64,000 bases of DNA from Desmodus rotundus (lineage: Eukaryota; Chordata; Mammalia; Chiroptera; Phyllostomidae): the NCBI RefSeq assembly GCF_022682495.2, contig NC_071388.1:82337073-82401072 (forward strand), written 5' to 3'. A model generated the notes under the pieces. It did no database searches and had not been told where the DNA came from. It saw only the letters and a program-made list of their open reading frames with translations. How positions within the stretch are numbered: position 1 is the stretch's first letter; each line of letters opens with the position of its first letter. The position numbers were made by a program, and so were the translations under genes. Positions 12,160-25,324 of the stretch are shown here, in pieces.

Positions 12160-14082
12160 ACTTCCTCTCAAATGAATGCAGCCGTGAGATAATAATTATT
12201 TCACCAGCTCCCAACACAATCCCCTCACAGTGTTTCCTTGAGGCCCTTGAGAAATGACCTCTAGATGCTTTACTACATCAGCTTCTATAGCGTCTTATTT
12301 TGCAGAGGCTTTTCCTGAAAGTTAAAGGTAAATTTTGCCTATGTTCTGACTTTGTATAAAGTGAATCTTGAGTGTTAAGTATTTGAGAATTAAGTAAGCC
12401 CTCTGACTGGAGTGGGACAGACACTTAGCAGTACTGTCTTTTCAATGGGGAAATCTTTAAAAAAAAAAAAAAAAACTGTAGGTTAGCACGCAAGCACCTG
12501 GTGTGCAGTCCCTATGATGGCCAGCTTGTCAGGTGGGAGGTTGTTTTCCTACACCAGTCACTCAAGGAGAAGCGGGTTCCTATTACTTGCCTTGCTCCCT
12601 TCTCCCTTTTCCTTAATAAAGTGCTATGCTCTTGCTTCTCCAGCGTGCTCCGTGTTAACTTCTGGATGGCTATGGGTGAGGAAAAGGGGGTAGACTCATA
12701 GAAATACTACCTGGTACAGGGAGCACAAGGATCTCTCTAACTTTTAATAAGTAATTACACTTTACGCTGGGATTCCTGGAGTTCAGCTTCATTGTGGTTT
12801 CTCATTATGGTTTTTCTATCTATTTACTACCTACAGTTTTTAGGCAACTCAATTTCTTCTTCCATGTCCTTGCTCCCTTCTGGAATGAATTTTCCCAAAG
12901 TAAAGACCACTCATCTTTATCCCTGGAATACACCTTTTATTTTACCATGGATATACCTGATACTTTCCTTCATGTGCTTCCAGTTTTTTTCGGTAACAAA
13001 TATGTCTCATGCCTGTGGACCAAATATCATATTTCCCATTTTCCAAATTTTTGCTTAAGTTTCCCAACTGATTTGTTTGATTATATCAATTGGCAAACAA
13101 TCTCTTCCATCGCTGAACTCTTTTTATGATTATTGTCATGCCATAATTCAAAATGTAATCTTTCCCTAATGACTTGTTCTATATGTAAGCATTATCCACT
13201 TTAAGTCCCTTATATGCTTTACATAATGATCAATACATCATGGATTTTCAATAAGTGTGCTGTTGTTGAAACACTGTTTATAACTTAGGAAATAAACTTG
13301 CTTCTTATTAAATCCAGAGAGATAGAAAATAAGATTTAGTGAAAAAGAAAGGAAAGGAACAAAAGGCCAATGTTACCAAATGTGTTAATGGAAGATGTTT
13401 TAAGACTGTAAAAGACAGGACAAAAAGTCAAAACCTACCACTGGAAATCTTTTCAAATAGTTATAAAATATAACACCATTTTCTTCTCTTCCTTGTAACA
13501 GTTTGGAGTGACTCTTGGACACATTTCCTCTCCACGTGTAGTGATACTGGATTCAAACACCAACATTTGTTTTCTTTTAATTGTACAACAGAGAAAATAA
13601 ATTATATCTAAATTTTGATGTCCTATACATAATAGATACATATTTTGTTTTACACATTGCCAACATATTAAACAAGTTATTTAGTTGCATAAAAATGCAT
13701 CTATACTAATGCAGAAAATAATCTCTCATTAAGCAAGATAGAGATGTAAAATTATTCACCTCTTTAATGAAAATATCTTTATTTCAGACTTTTATTTTTT
13801 TTTTAGACTAACTTGATCTCAAATTTGAAATCTTAGTTTCACGGTGTTTTCTCCCAGTCTCTGACATCTACAAATATCAGAATCAATCTCAACTGCCACA
13901 GCTTCTCTGACTCATGAGAGATTTCCCTTGCACTTTCATACACCTGCTTCGAACATTCTAGCGTTGCTCTCTATAAATACCACAGTCAAAGCTAAGCTGC
14001 AGTACCTAAATTTTGGTTTTACTTATTGTATGGCAAATAAAAAATTTATTTTTTCTTGAGTTGTTTTTTCCTGTTTTTTCTT
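12160..14082. other. Unique sequence with an A17 run
   Basis: Nothing is confidently recognised. There is a 17-A run at 12459-12475. The 12480-12720 block just after it holds an AATAAA and could be a fragment of an unassigned retroelement. Overlapping frames of 88 and 111 codons at 12792-13129 look like chance. Confidence 0.4.
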
Positions 14083-14277
14083 CCTTTAATTTATTTTTAC
14101 AGTGTAAGTGAGGGAGAAAGAGAGGAAGAGAAACATCAATCTGTGGTTGCCTCTCATGGCCCCCCCCTACTGGGGACCTGGCCCACAACCCAGGCATATG
14201 CCCTGACTGGGAAGTGAACCGGCGACCCTTTGGTTCACAGGCTGGCATTCAATCCACTGAGCCACATCAGCCAGGGC
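14083..14277 (-). mobile_element. Ves SINE
   Basis: Contains gagaaacatcaatctgtggt, tactggggacctggccc, gaccctttggttcacaggc and the terminal ccagccagggc pattern. Similar ctgttttt sequences lie on both sides (14071 and 14277) and may be the target duplication. Confidence 0.9.
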
Positions 14278-16377
14278 TGTTTTTACCTCTGTTTAGTTCC
14301 ACACACACTTTGCACGCATTCTACTTGAAACTTGTGCTGAGTTTTCGTTTTCTGAGGTCCTGACTAGTGCCAGGTTTTACTCCCTTGCCAATCATTTGCT
14401 ATCCGTAAATACTAGACTTGATTTACTCTAAGGTAAGGCCAGTCTGGATCCTAATGGATTTGATTGCTACATGCATGACCTAATATTGACCAAACCTTTA
14501 CTTATCAACATCTTCGTTAACTTAGTAAAATGTAGAAAAATCAAATTATCCTAAAGGCAAATCTTATATAATGTGTGCATGCTATCATTGTACCCAGGGT
14601 TGTTTAGAAAATTTTGACTGTCTCCTAGAACATGTGCAGGTGATTGTGAAGAGAGCGTTATAGGTAGCCTCCCATGTCTAGCCAGGAAAGTGCTGATTCC
14701 TGATGCTTTCTGGAATCCGTATTAACATTCCATCCAATACAGCTTCTGTCTTCTATATTACTCCTGTATTATCACCAAAGTTAATCTAAGTGTGAAGTTT
14801 GATTATTGGTGATTTTCATAAAATCTTCAGTGAAATGTAAAAATACAATAAAATTTCAGATTTAGAAAATTTAATATTAGGGATTTATCTACTTTTGGGT
14901 GATTTCAAAGATCCATGATAGGAAGTAATTTATAATTTGGCTTGAGCATTGTTGAAATTGCTACACCTGGAAGTAGTAGTGAATAACCCCAGTTGCACAC
15001 TGTTGGCATCCTCATTACACAATTACTTTTGTCTTTTTCCTTGTTATGTGTGTGTTGACAAAAATAATTAATAGCTGAGGTGTCAGCCATGCTATACTAT
15101 CCATTTAGACACATTTCAGATTCTGCAGAATTTTAGTCACATTTTGAAATTTCTATGACTTTAGGTAAGTTGCAAATGTATGCATGTTATAGATGTACAA
15201 AGGCTTTCTTAATAAGTTCTAGGATAGTAACTCCATTTATGAAAAATTTCTCATGTTAGATTCACTAAAAGTATATGCCTAAATGTTAATTTATCTGGAA
15301 TTTCAGATAATTATAACATTCTTGGAATTAATGCAATTCTTAGTGCATGGATGCTTTGGTTTTACAATAAAGAGTTATTTGCATTACTATTTAATTGGAG
15401 ACAATTTGGGTTCCTTAAGATAATTAAATACTGAATTTAATTGACCTGCTTTGTCTTAAAAAGAATATACTACAATATAAAAATAATTTCTAAAATAACA
15501 GAAGCAGGTAATGATTACAAGGAACATAAAGTATAGAGTAATCACCGGGTGCACATTTCAATAAAAATTAAGGCACAATGCATTCCCTGGCAGCAAAGGG
15601 AGCTCTTATTATTACTTGCAAGTACCCAGTAGAATAGCATTCCACAAAATTAATTATGCTTTGTGGACAATCCGACCTGCTTGCTTATTAAATCCTATTC
15701 CCTGATGCAATCTAAAAGGCATAACCAACAAACTTAGAAATGTTATGTACAATTACACGTTTCATATTTCTTTAATGTTGATGATATAAGCATGTTTTTG
15801 CAATTTGAGTTTAGATTGGAATCAGCAAATAGATCATCCTCATAATATTTTTCACCTGCAGTGGTGTCTTTGAAAACAAAATTAAAGTGTTTCAATTTGA
15901 CAGACAGGTGTCTCATGTTTAGTAGGTATTTTATTTGCTACCAAATGATATTTTACTGGTAAGAAGGATATAGTTATCCTCTTTTTGCCAAACGGGTCTA
16001 TATTTTTCATGTTAATAGTCTTGATACCAATGTAAGGTCTTATAATCTGCAGCCATTTAGAGATTGGATATGATCATGGAGGCGAAGGACAGTCTATATG
16101 GAAGATAATTTTTCATGGAAGCAAATGACAAGTCAACTAGTTTGCTACTAGTCTCTGACTAAACATTTAGTATTCTTTTTGTCACAAAAAGCTTAGTTCT
16201 GATTATTAATGTTGGTTGTATAGTTTATCATTTTTATTACTATTAATGTTAACCCATCTGGTATGTTGATAAGTACGTGGCTAATTCTGCAAATCTGTGA
16301 AACCCAAGAATGGAAGTTTTTACCTGTGCTCAGATATACGGCACACGATGGAACAGAAAAATCAGTGTCAAGTTTCA
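14278..16377. other. Unique sequence
   Basis: No gene or repeat is recognised. The part at about 15560-15760 has balanced composition and homeodomain-type core sites (aaaattaattatgc) and is discussed as a candidate conserved element. Confidence 0.45.
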
Positions 16378-18935
16378 TTCTTCCCATCTGGCAACCATCA
16401 AAATGCTCTTCGTATCCATGATTTTGTCTCTGTCTTCTTGTTTGTCTAGTTTGTTTTTTAGATTCAATTGTTGATAGATTTGTATTTATTGCCATTTATT
16501 GTTCATAGTTTTGACTTTCTTCTTTTTCTTAAATAAGTCCCTTTAACATTTCATATAATAATGGTTTGGTGATAATGAACTCCTTTAGTGTTTTCTAGTC
16601 TGGGAAGCTGCTTATCAGCCCTTCAATTCTAAATGATAGCTTTGTTGGATAGAGCAATCTTGGCTGTAGTTTCCTGCTTTTCATGATTTTGAATTTTCTT
16701 GCCAATGCCTTTGAGCCTGCAAAGTGTCTTTGGACAAGTCAGCTGACAGTCTTATGGGAACTCCCCTGTGGGTAACTAACTGCTTTTCTCTTGCTGCTTT
16801 TGATATTCTCTCTTTATCTTTAACCTTTGGCATTTTAATTATGATGTGTCTTGCAGTGGGCCTGTTTGGATCCATCTTGTTTGGGACTCTCTATGCTTCT
16901 TGCACGTCTATTTTCTTCATCAAATTAGGGAAGTTTTCTTTTATTACCGTATTTTTCAGACTATAAGATCCACTGGACCATAAGATGCACCTAGGTTTTA
17001 GAGGAGGAAAATAGGGAATAAAACACTTCTACATGCCCCTCCCCCCCGCCCCAGCAAGCCAGGTAAGCTACATTTGGATTATAAGAGGCACCCCCATTTT
17101 CCTCCCAAATTTGAGGGGGAAAGGGTGCATCTTATAGTCTGAAAAATACGGTATTTTAAAAAATATATTTCCTATTTCTTGTTCTTTCTCTTCTCCTTCT
17201 AGCCTTCCTATGATGCAAATATTGGAACTGTAACACTAGAAGTTGCCCCAGAGGCTGCTTACACTATGATCCATTTTTTTGGATTCCTTTTTCTTGTCGT
17301 TCTGATTGATTGTGTTCTGCTTCCTTATGTTCTAAATCTTTGATTTGATTCTTGGCTTCATCCACCCTACTGTTGATTCCTGGAGGTTGTCTTTATTTCA
17401 ATTACTGAATCCTTCATTTCTGGCTGGATCTTTTTTATGTTGTTGAGGTCCTCACTAAGTTCCTTAAGCATCCTTATAACCTGCATCTGATAGATTGCTT
17501 ATCACCATTTTGTTTAGTTCTTTTCTGGAGTTTTGTTCTTTCATTTGGGTCATGTTTCTTTGTCTCTTCATTTTGGTGGTTTCTCTTTGTTTGTTTCTGT
17601 TTATTAGGTAGAGCTACTATGACTTCCTGTCTTGGTAGAGCAACCTAATATAGGAGGTGTCCTATAGGGTCCAGTGACACAGCCTCCCCGATCACCCAAG
17701 CTAGGTATTTGAGGTGTACCCTCCATGTGGACTGAGATCACCCTCCTCTTGTAGTTGATCCTTGATTGCTGTTGGCAGGTCAATGGAGGGATTTACCCAG
17801 GCCAATCAGCTTCAAGATTTGTCTCTGACTACCGAACACCAACCCCTGCCTTCTGTGGAGGATCAGCTGTGCAAGGGCAGTGTGGTGGTACTCCAATGTG
17901 GTCTGTAGCTGTCCACTGGGTGTGCAGGTGCTGGGTTTTCATGGGTGGTGTGGGCCAAGGTCAGCTCCTACCTGTGCTCTGTCCAAGGTCAGACTGCATG
18001 AGCCATAAAGCAATATGCAGATGGCTGCTACTTGTGCTGGGCTTGGAGATTCTCGGGCAAAGCCAAGCTGTGAACCTAGGCAGGCTGCTGCTAGTGCCAG
18101 ACCTGGGGCCACTTCACAACAGGTATGGGGCCTGGAGGCTCAGTGAGGCCTGCTGTTGCTTGTTTGAGAGGATTTAAAAAGTTGTGAAGCATGAGTCAAG
18201 ACCAAACATTCACATGGAAAAGCCACTGTTAACAGTTTGGGTGGGCCCATAAGTTGGGTTGGGCAGAGTTTTCAGGGGATCTCCAGGGTGGGGAAAACAG
18301 TGTGAGCCATGTTGATGGAGTCTCAGATGTGGCACCCTCCTGTGGGCTCTGTGGCTCAGCATGGGAAAGTTCAGAAAATGGACAATGGCCTCTACCCACC
18401 CTTCTATCTGGGAGAAAGCTGTTCCCCAGCTCTCACTTTGGTGCCAGCCACTTTAGTTCCTCCATCTATGCCACTGGTGTCTTTTATACCACTACTCCAA
18501 TGCCAGAGCTCAGAGAAGGTGAGTCTTAGTAAGTCCACGTGTGGGTTCTTTCAAAGAAACTGCTTGGGACTCTAGAAGTTTCTTCCACTGACTCAATCCC
18601 TGCTGGTTTTGCTCAGAAATTGTTGGAACTTATCTTCCTGGCACTGAAACGCTGGGCTGGGGGGCCTGGTGTTTGGCTGGAACTCCTCACTCCTAAAATA
18701 TTCCTTCCAAGTTCTTATCTACCGCATGTGGATGTGGGACTAGCTCATTCCACCACTCCATGTCTCCTACCAATCTGGATCGTAATGGTTTCTTTAGTTC
18801 TATAGTTGTCGGACTTCCATTCAACTTGATATTTGATGTTTCTGAGTGATGGTTGTTCTATAGTTATAATTTTGGTGTGGTTGTGTGAGGAGGTGAGCCA
18901 TGTTTATCTATGCCTCCATCTTGACTGGAAGTTAC
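16378..18935 (-). mobile_element. L1-like element: 5' UTR and ORF1, 3' end missing
   Basis: On the minus strand the element begins near 18935 with acttccagtcaagatgg, the start of an L1 5' UTR, and runs through about 1.3 kb of 5' UTR into ORF1. ORF1 is recognised by segments typical of the RNA-binding domain on minus 16681-16875 (RHIIIKMPKVKDKER, VPIRLSADLS). After the ORF1 end a short region (minus 16193-16495) matches the post-ORF1 part of the copy at 35198. L1-like sequence then stops near 16378 without a poly(A) tail, so the 3' part has been lost or replaced. A MITE interrupts ORF1 at 16947-17151. It does not encode a functional protein. Confidence 0.75.
16947..17151. mobile_element. Non-autonomous DNA transposon (MITE), 205 bp, TA target duplication
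   Basis: It starts ccgtatttttcagactataa and its right end is the exact reverse complement over 23 bp, with 26 of 27 terminal positions matching. TA lies immediately outside each end (16945-16946 and 17152-17153). Removing the element plus one TA restores the L1 ORF1 sequence (ttattattttaa). There is no coding capacity. A TA duplication fits Tc1/mariner-like mobilisation. Internal parts repeat the ends imperfectly (ccataagatgcacc, ggattataagaggcac). Confidence 0.85.
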
Positions 18936-20052
18936 CCTCCTATTTTTCTTGTGTACATTTGGCATTTGCTTAATATCTACTATGTATCAGGAATTTTACT
19001 CATTATTGGAGATTCTCATAATGACTAGAACCTAGTATTTTGCTCTTGAAGAAAATCTCTCAGTATAAATTATATTATAATGTCACTTTCATTTGCTTTA
19101 TGCTTTTCATTTTTAGGTTTCTTTCATAGCCATTCTGAAGAACAGAAGGTCTCTCTGTGAACTTGAAGGTTATTTTTCACTTAAAGTGAGAGAAAATATT
19201 CTGTATCTAAAATAAACTAGTTGTTAAAAATAATGGTTTTATCAGATTACCACAAGGGTGCATAGTAAGCAGGTGCTGAACAATCTATTGTGCCACTCTT
19301 AATCAGTGAATTCTTTTCACTTTTGCCCTAAATAATGAGATTTAGACCCAAAGGACTTCTTCTCTCTTAAATACCAAGGTGAGTGAATTCTTAGCATCAA
19401 GTAGAAACCACCATTTTGTACTCCTGTATTTCTCCTATTTATCACTTATTTATTCATCTATACTGATGTTTTTGATCAGTTTTTTCTCTTCCTATGCCTG
19501 GGCCAATTTACCTCCTCTGCTCACAAGTCTATCTAGCCACCTATTAATTTATTCTAACATTAATCACACTTTATTGGTAATCTTTTTCTGTTCTAGAGGG
19601 AATAGTTATTAATTCATAAAAATTATCAGCTGTGGACAGTGCTGATTTTTCAGTATCCATGTAGGCATCCCACTCAGACAACAGCTACAGAGGTTTTTGC
19701 ATGAATGCACATCATCTGTTTCAATCACATTGACCTCTTCTTGTGCTGTGTTATTTTTATTATTGTTGTTGTTATTCTTATAGAATATAACTCTTAAGAA
19801 GTTGGTTTGGAAAGTTCTGTTAAAATGGTGAAAGCTAAAAATAAAATACCTCTTACAGGTAGAAAATTTTCCTTATCTGGAATGGAGCTTTTCTTAGACA
19901 ACATGCCTCTCTCTAAAAGCAATCAGTGTCCCAATAAGGAAGATGTCTTAATTCAAGTCAATCTTTTCCAGTGTCCTCCCACCAACCTGCATGCTGCAAA
20001 AATTCTAACATGGTAGGTGAAGTTTTCACCTGATTTCTTGAGGGTATGTTTG
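18936..20052. other. Unique sequence with a possible ancient repeat trace
   Basis: Around 18962-19030 the words atatctactatgtatcagga resemble MIR/L2-type cores, but too little remains to assign. Frames of 69-77 codons (19379-19612, 19807-20016) match nothing I know. Confidence 0.4.
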
Positions 20053-20246
20053 CATAGTAAAAAGCACATGGCTTCTAAATCTAAGAGTTGTGAATTAGAA
20101 TCCTGGCTCAATCATTAAGTCTAGGAAACCCATTCGTCTCATCTATAAAATGAAAGAAAATAATGCTACTCCCACAACAGCTGAGAAGGTAAAATTACTA
20201 CAAATAACACATGCAAAGCCCTTGACATAAAGTCAACACAGAGTTG
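20053..20246 (+). mobile_element. MIR SINE relic
   Basis: The order gcacatggcttctaaat, tgaattagaatcctggctc, ctcatctataaaatgaaag and tgcaaagcccttgacataaa follows the MIR consensus on the plus strand from the tRNA-related head through the core. Confidence 0.8.
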
Positions 20247-21119
20247 TTTCTTTCCACTATTTTAGGTTACCTAAGTTTGAATCTGGCTTCTTGGTAAAAG
20301 TTGCTGTTTTTAGTCATGTATTCACAGCCCTTAGCACAGAATAGGCAATGTAAGTGAGAGCATTGCTGGGTTCTGGTGGTTTCCATGGTTACTGTTGAGA
20401 CTACCTGCTGTATATACACATACATCCTCATGTGTAAGGTATTAGAAAATGATGCTGTTGACATTGTTAATATAATTACATAATGCATATTTTGTGAAAG
20501 AGATTTTCTGTCTCTGGAGAAGACAGAGAATTTTTAAAAATAAATCTGACCAAAATATTTAATGTATGGTCGAAGATCTGCAAATTTCATAACCTTAAAA
20601 AAGATATATTTGAGGTAGAGAGGCACAAGTTTCTTGAAAACATGTTAATTGCAGATGTTTTCTGGAATAAGTGAGTGTCATAGGAGAAAAGAAAGTGAGG
20701 AAAATAGAAGAAAATAATTTAAGTACCTCTGTGAATTCATGGAGAGACAAAGAAAAACAAGTTTAAACACTACCTGCCATTTTTGTGCATCAAAATCATT
20801 TTATTTATATTACATTCCCGCAATCAAGGTGCTGGGGGCATCAAATCCACAATTAAAATGAGATAATAATAATAATAAACAAGAGTAGATAAAACATCAT
20901 AAAAATGCACGTTAAGATAAAAAACACAAAAAATAAGGAAACCCCAGGGTGGGGGGTAGTGGCGAAATTCAAATCTAATACTCCACTAATCAGCGTTCCC
21001 AGCAAGAGGGCCGCGGGATCCGTTTCCCCGGAGTATAGCCTTGCACTGGGTTCCTTTAGTCCTCTCTCCTCAAGATTAGGAAACAGAGATCAAAACAGTC
21101 CCGTATGTGAAGATTCATA
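20247..21119. other. Unique sequence
   Basis: I recognise no gene or repeat. A short AAT-repeat tract lies near 20868-20880. Confidence 0.45.
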
Positions 21120-21425
21120 TTGAGCTTAAGCTATTCAGACAGCTCTGATTTATCATTGTAACTCATTACAGCTTAGCAGTGTTATTGGCTGCTGTCGTTA
21201 TCATGCTGTTGTATTTCAAAAGAGCTTTAATTAGCAATGCTGCTATTCCTATAAAGGGAAAAAAGCATCTCTGGTAACTTGAGATATTAATGAGGCTGGC
21301 AGCAAATTGCTGCAATGTTGTTAAGCAAGATCAATTGTTCAAAGATGTTACCTTCAGTGATTGCTCAGAAACTGAGCTAGAGAATGAATGTCTTCAGTTA
21401 TGAAATCTTCATATACATTTTGGGT
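21120..21425. other. Candidate conserved non-coding element
   Basis: Repeat-free and less AT-extreme than its surroundings. It holds clustered sites typical of developmental enhancers: gctttaattagcaatgc (homeodomain core), gatattaatgaggctgg, and caattgttcaaag (SOX-like ATTGTT). No open frame of note. The call rests on composition and site clustering only; conservation has not been measured. Confidence 0.35.
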
Positions 21426-24400
21426 TGCAAGGGTAAAGAGGAGACTCTGAAGAGAAGGGATTAAAATGGAACAAATAGGGTTATCTAAAATGTAAACCAA
21501 ATGAAAAAGAGGTTTTGAAACTGCGAGCACCTTTGAGATCTGTGAGGTCGGAATTTAGAGGATACGTAGTTTTGGTAGGAAAAATTACATCTTTCTTCCT
21601 AGCAATCTTTCAGTAAAAGTTATAGTTTCTTCTTCTTATTAATATGGCAATATATCACAATATTTAACAATATGTGACTGTGACTGTTAGAAATTATAGA
21701 TATTTTGCTATCCCATTCATTTTGTTACACACAACTAAATAAATTGTGTGCATTTATTACTACTTAGAAAAGTATGATAATTATTATACCTGCAATGTAA
21801 TATATTAATAAGCACATATAATACTATAGTACAAATTTCTTTTTGTAATATGTTGTTAATTGCAGTTAAACACATTTTCCCTTTGTGATCATATATAATT
21901 TATTTTAGACATTTAAAGACATATTTTAGGCATTTTATTTAGACATTTAAAGTACTTTGAGAAAGTTCCTTAGCTTTCAATGGACTTTTAGAAAGTCAGT
22001 GGCACACAATAAACTAGAACTCCTGATTCATTGTTAAAAGAAATATATTCTTCAGAGACTAAGAAAGTCATAGCCAAAAAACATTAGGACTTATGAAATA
22101 TCAACGCCTTTCAGAAACTAACAAAGAGAAAATTCTGAATTAATGAACAATTCCCACTTTTACAACTCAGGGAACCTAAGGATAGAAGACACGATGCCAA
22201 ATAGCAACACTTTCCATATAGAAAAACTTCTGTATCGTAGCAAAAGATGCTGGAGCAGGGGCTGTTTTGCAGGCTTCTCAGAGTAAATGTAGGACATCCT
22301 GGTGGGGTGGGAAGATCACCCGGCATAACTGTATTCTAACATCTATCACAAGGTTGCTATTTGACTTTGCTGCTACCTAAACTTTCAGAATTTATTTCTT
22401 CAGTTATGTGATGAGGAAATCAGACATTTTAGCTTTTTATATCTAAAACTCTACTCCAGGTGTCAATACCCTCATGATTAAAATGATTTTCTGACTCTGA
22501 GTATTTGCAGATATGTTACTAAAGAGGCTCTTTATTGTATGAATTTTCCATAACTTAAAATATTAAGACTATCCATCTTTTTACTATTAGTTAGAATTCA
22601 TTCAATATTAACCATAGTCACATGTCTCAAAAACCAGGTAGATATGTCTCCAGAAATTCCAGCTCTGCATTGGCTGCTCTTGCAGGATTCCCACCAAGAT
22701 CAGAATTTGGTATAAGAATTTTAATCTTTTATCCAGCACAAATTGGCAGGGCAGTTACTTTGATCACTTGAAAATTTCATATGCTGTTTGAAAAAAATTA
22801 TGTCTTAAAATCTTTCTAAGATTTTTAATTAGATGCCTTCTCTCTTGAAGGGATTTTCAGAGAGTAACTTAAACATATGCCTATTTACCCTGGGCCTTCC
22901 CCGACCCCCACCATTTCATCTTGGTTGGGCAATGATATACACATTTAATCTTGGGGACTTGATAAACTAAGAGTCAAGTTTGGAGCTGTGATCTTTAAAT
23001 TTTTCAAGAAGACATTTCAGCTCTTGAAAAGTTTTGCATATGCATATGTGGTTTTTTAATAAAATTTACTACTAATCTACTTGCTTCTACCTGTTTTCTT
23101 AGGTTTGAGGTTTTAGACTTTTTCTAAACATATTAATATGATGGGTAGCCTACCTATAGAATCCAAGTTTATTGTGTTTTTTTCCATAAAATGTTAAGAA
23201 TAAAATGGGATCTGATTAAAAGGATTTTTGGACTCTCTGGTTTCTTCAGCTAAACTTCCTCCAATTGCTCTTAGCAAATGAATTAAGGAAATGAATTGTG
23301 TGTGGAAGTGGTGTTAGGGTGGATGAAACATTTTCATTCCTGTGGCCTTGGTGTCTTGCATAATGCTATTAAAATTGAAAAGCTGCCCATAAGTCTAGTA
23401 ATGAAATAATCAACAAATAAACAAGGACAAGTATTTCTTGCCAATGACAGGCAGTTGTTTATAAGTATGCCTTAATTCACAAATTGTCTTCACTTAATTA
23501 GGTTAATGTTTGCAAAGCACTTTGAGGATGAAAGGGATTATATAAATGTTAGAAATTTTTAATAGGCTCAGTTCCCTCAAAGGCTGAGAGCTCACCAGCT
23601 GCCCATCTTCTCAAATGAAGACAGGAGAAACTGCCCTCTAGCAAATTTGTATAGGGCAGTGGAAAGGACTCTGATGTTCCGGCATCTGGGCTTGTTGAGA
23701 GTTTAAGAAACAACTTCTCCTTTCTTTGCATTTTACTAATTACCATGGAGGCTCTTTGAAAGAAGGAAAGGATATGTGAAAATAGCAAAGAAGATAATTA
23801 GAGGGGAGCGCACTTATTAGTACTCTTTTTCCCTTTTGAGGTAAGACCTAGGGAGCTGCAAAGTGCCCTCTTTCCCCTCTTTCTGCCCCGTAGGACTGCT
23901 GGGCCAGAAACAAGTGACTGTGCAGGAAGAGCCAAGAGTCTTTGTGTCTGTGACAGCTAATAGCAAATGAGTTACTTTGTATTTTGAACACTGTCACCTG
24001 AGCTGCTCTTCCTTTCAGGCGTTCTTTCAAAAACAAAACTGATCGTCACTACGATATAAAACTCCAGCTCCTTTTGCAAGGGAGTAGATTCATGTTAGGA
24101 CCGGGGGTTGATTTTCAGCATAATCAAAACCCAGAAGAGCTTTCTAAGAAGACTCAAGGTGTCACTATGATTCTAAAAATAAAATTAATGTCTGTGTCCT
24201 AAAATGGCCTGAATTTTAACTCGACCACAGGAGATTCATGTACGATATTAAAAATTAATATGCTTTCAATCAAAAAAGTTGTAACTAGAAAATAGAATAT
24301 TTGAATGCATGTTTTTGATTTATAATCCCCAAATGAAATGTATATATTTTGAAGTAGCCAAAAACTGGGTCTCATTGTTAAAGCACTCATATAAAGAAAA

Positions 24401-25149
24401 TTTAAATATGTATATTTCTTGATCTCTATTTGTAAAAATGATACAGGATTGCAAAAATCTTTAATGATTATTATGTATTTGAAGCCTTTTAATGAATTAC
24501 TGGAAATCATATTTGTCAAAAGGGAATGATTATTACTCAAATAAAATATGCTCCATAGGTGATATGAGCGCTGTAATTTACTTTCCCAAGTTTGGAAGGG
24601 GGAAGGATTTACAGAATTCTATTTTACTAAAGGAACAATTAGAGAAAAAAAAACAAACAACTAAAGCCTCAGTTTCTGTTCCAAAATTCAGAGATATATT
24701 TGCCAAATCCATTCGAGATAAACATTGTTGCTTTGGAAATAAAGTAATGCCTGAGAATTTAAAGAAATTTCACCAAAATAACTTATTATTTAATTTTGGT
24801 CCATCAATAGGAAAAACATTATCTTCAGAAAAGCTGTGCAGGTACGTGGTAAAAATTGCTTGAGCATTAAGTGTAGTTAGACAATAGAGTTGGAGTAGAA
24901 CTCAACATTTAATTTAAATTTGCCTGCCATAGTTAATAACACACATAGAATCTTTGCTTATACATTAAAATGCTTTTTGGTTCTTTAATAAGTTATTTTT
25001 CTCTGGCCACAGAGCTGGGCTACTTGTATTTGTCGATGTTGTTAAAGAAGGGTTGTGAAGTAGCAAGAACGTCAGCTGTTGAGAATGTGGGACTGGGAAT
25101 GAGAATGACGGATAATGGATTGCGTGCCACCACTGATTCGTTCAGGACA
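21426..25149. other. Unique sequence
   Basis: No assignable gene or transposon. At 23495-23555 a short motif (gcaaagcactttgagg...attatataaatg) looks like the tail of an ancient SINE or LINE but is too short to name. The plus-strand frame 24492-24863 is described separately. Confidence 0.4.
24492..24863 (+). other. Open frame of 123 codons, no recognised product
   Basis: The longest start-to-stop frame in the window that does not overlap a recognised repeat. The translation is rich in Lys, Asn, Phe and Ser, with no signal peptide, membrane segment or family motif that I can identify. A GT following cag occurs near the end (ctgtgcaggtacgt), which resembles a splice donor but is not evidence on its own. 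Chance is the likeliest explanation. Confidence 0.15.
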
Positions 25150-25305
25150 GCTGTGAGAATTAACTACTGTGAACCTTGAAGTCCCCACCTGTAAAAGAAG
25201 AACACTTATAATACTTCTGTACGAGGTTGATGTTAAGTTTTAGAGAAATAGTATCTGCTAGGCACTTAGTTCAACACTTAGTGGAGTGATGAGTTAACAA
25301 ATGCC
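25150..25305 (+). mobile_element. MIR SINE relic (3' half)
   Basis: The words ccccacctgtaaaagaag, ataatacttctgtacgagg and gctaggcacttagttcaac follow the 3' part of MIR on the plus strand. Confidence 0.6.
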
Positions 25306-25324
25306 AGTCACTACTATTCATAGG

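Noticed and set aside
12480..12720. AATAAA-containing block after an A17 run, possible LTR or retrocopy end
   Set aside because: No TG/CA ends, flanking duplication or recognisable parent sequence.
17755..18177. 140-codon plus-strand frame
   Set aside because: It lies antisense within the 5' UTR of the minus-strand L1-like element.
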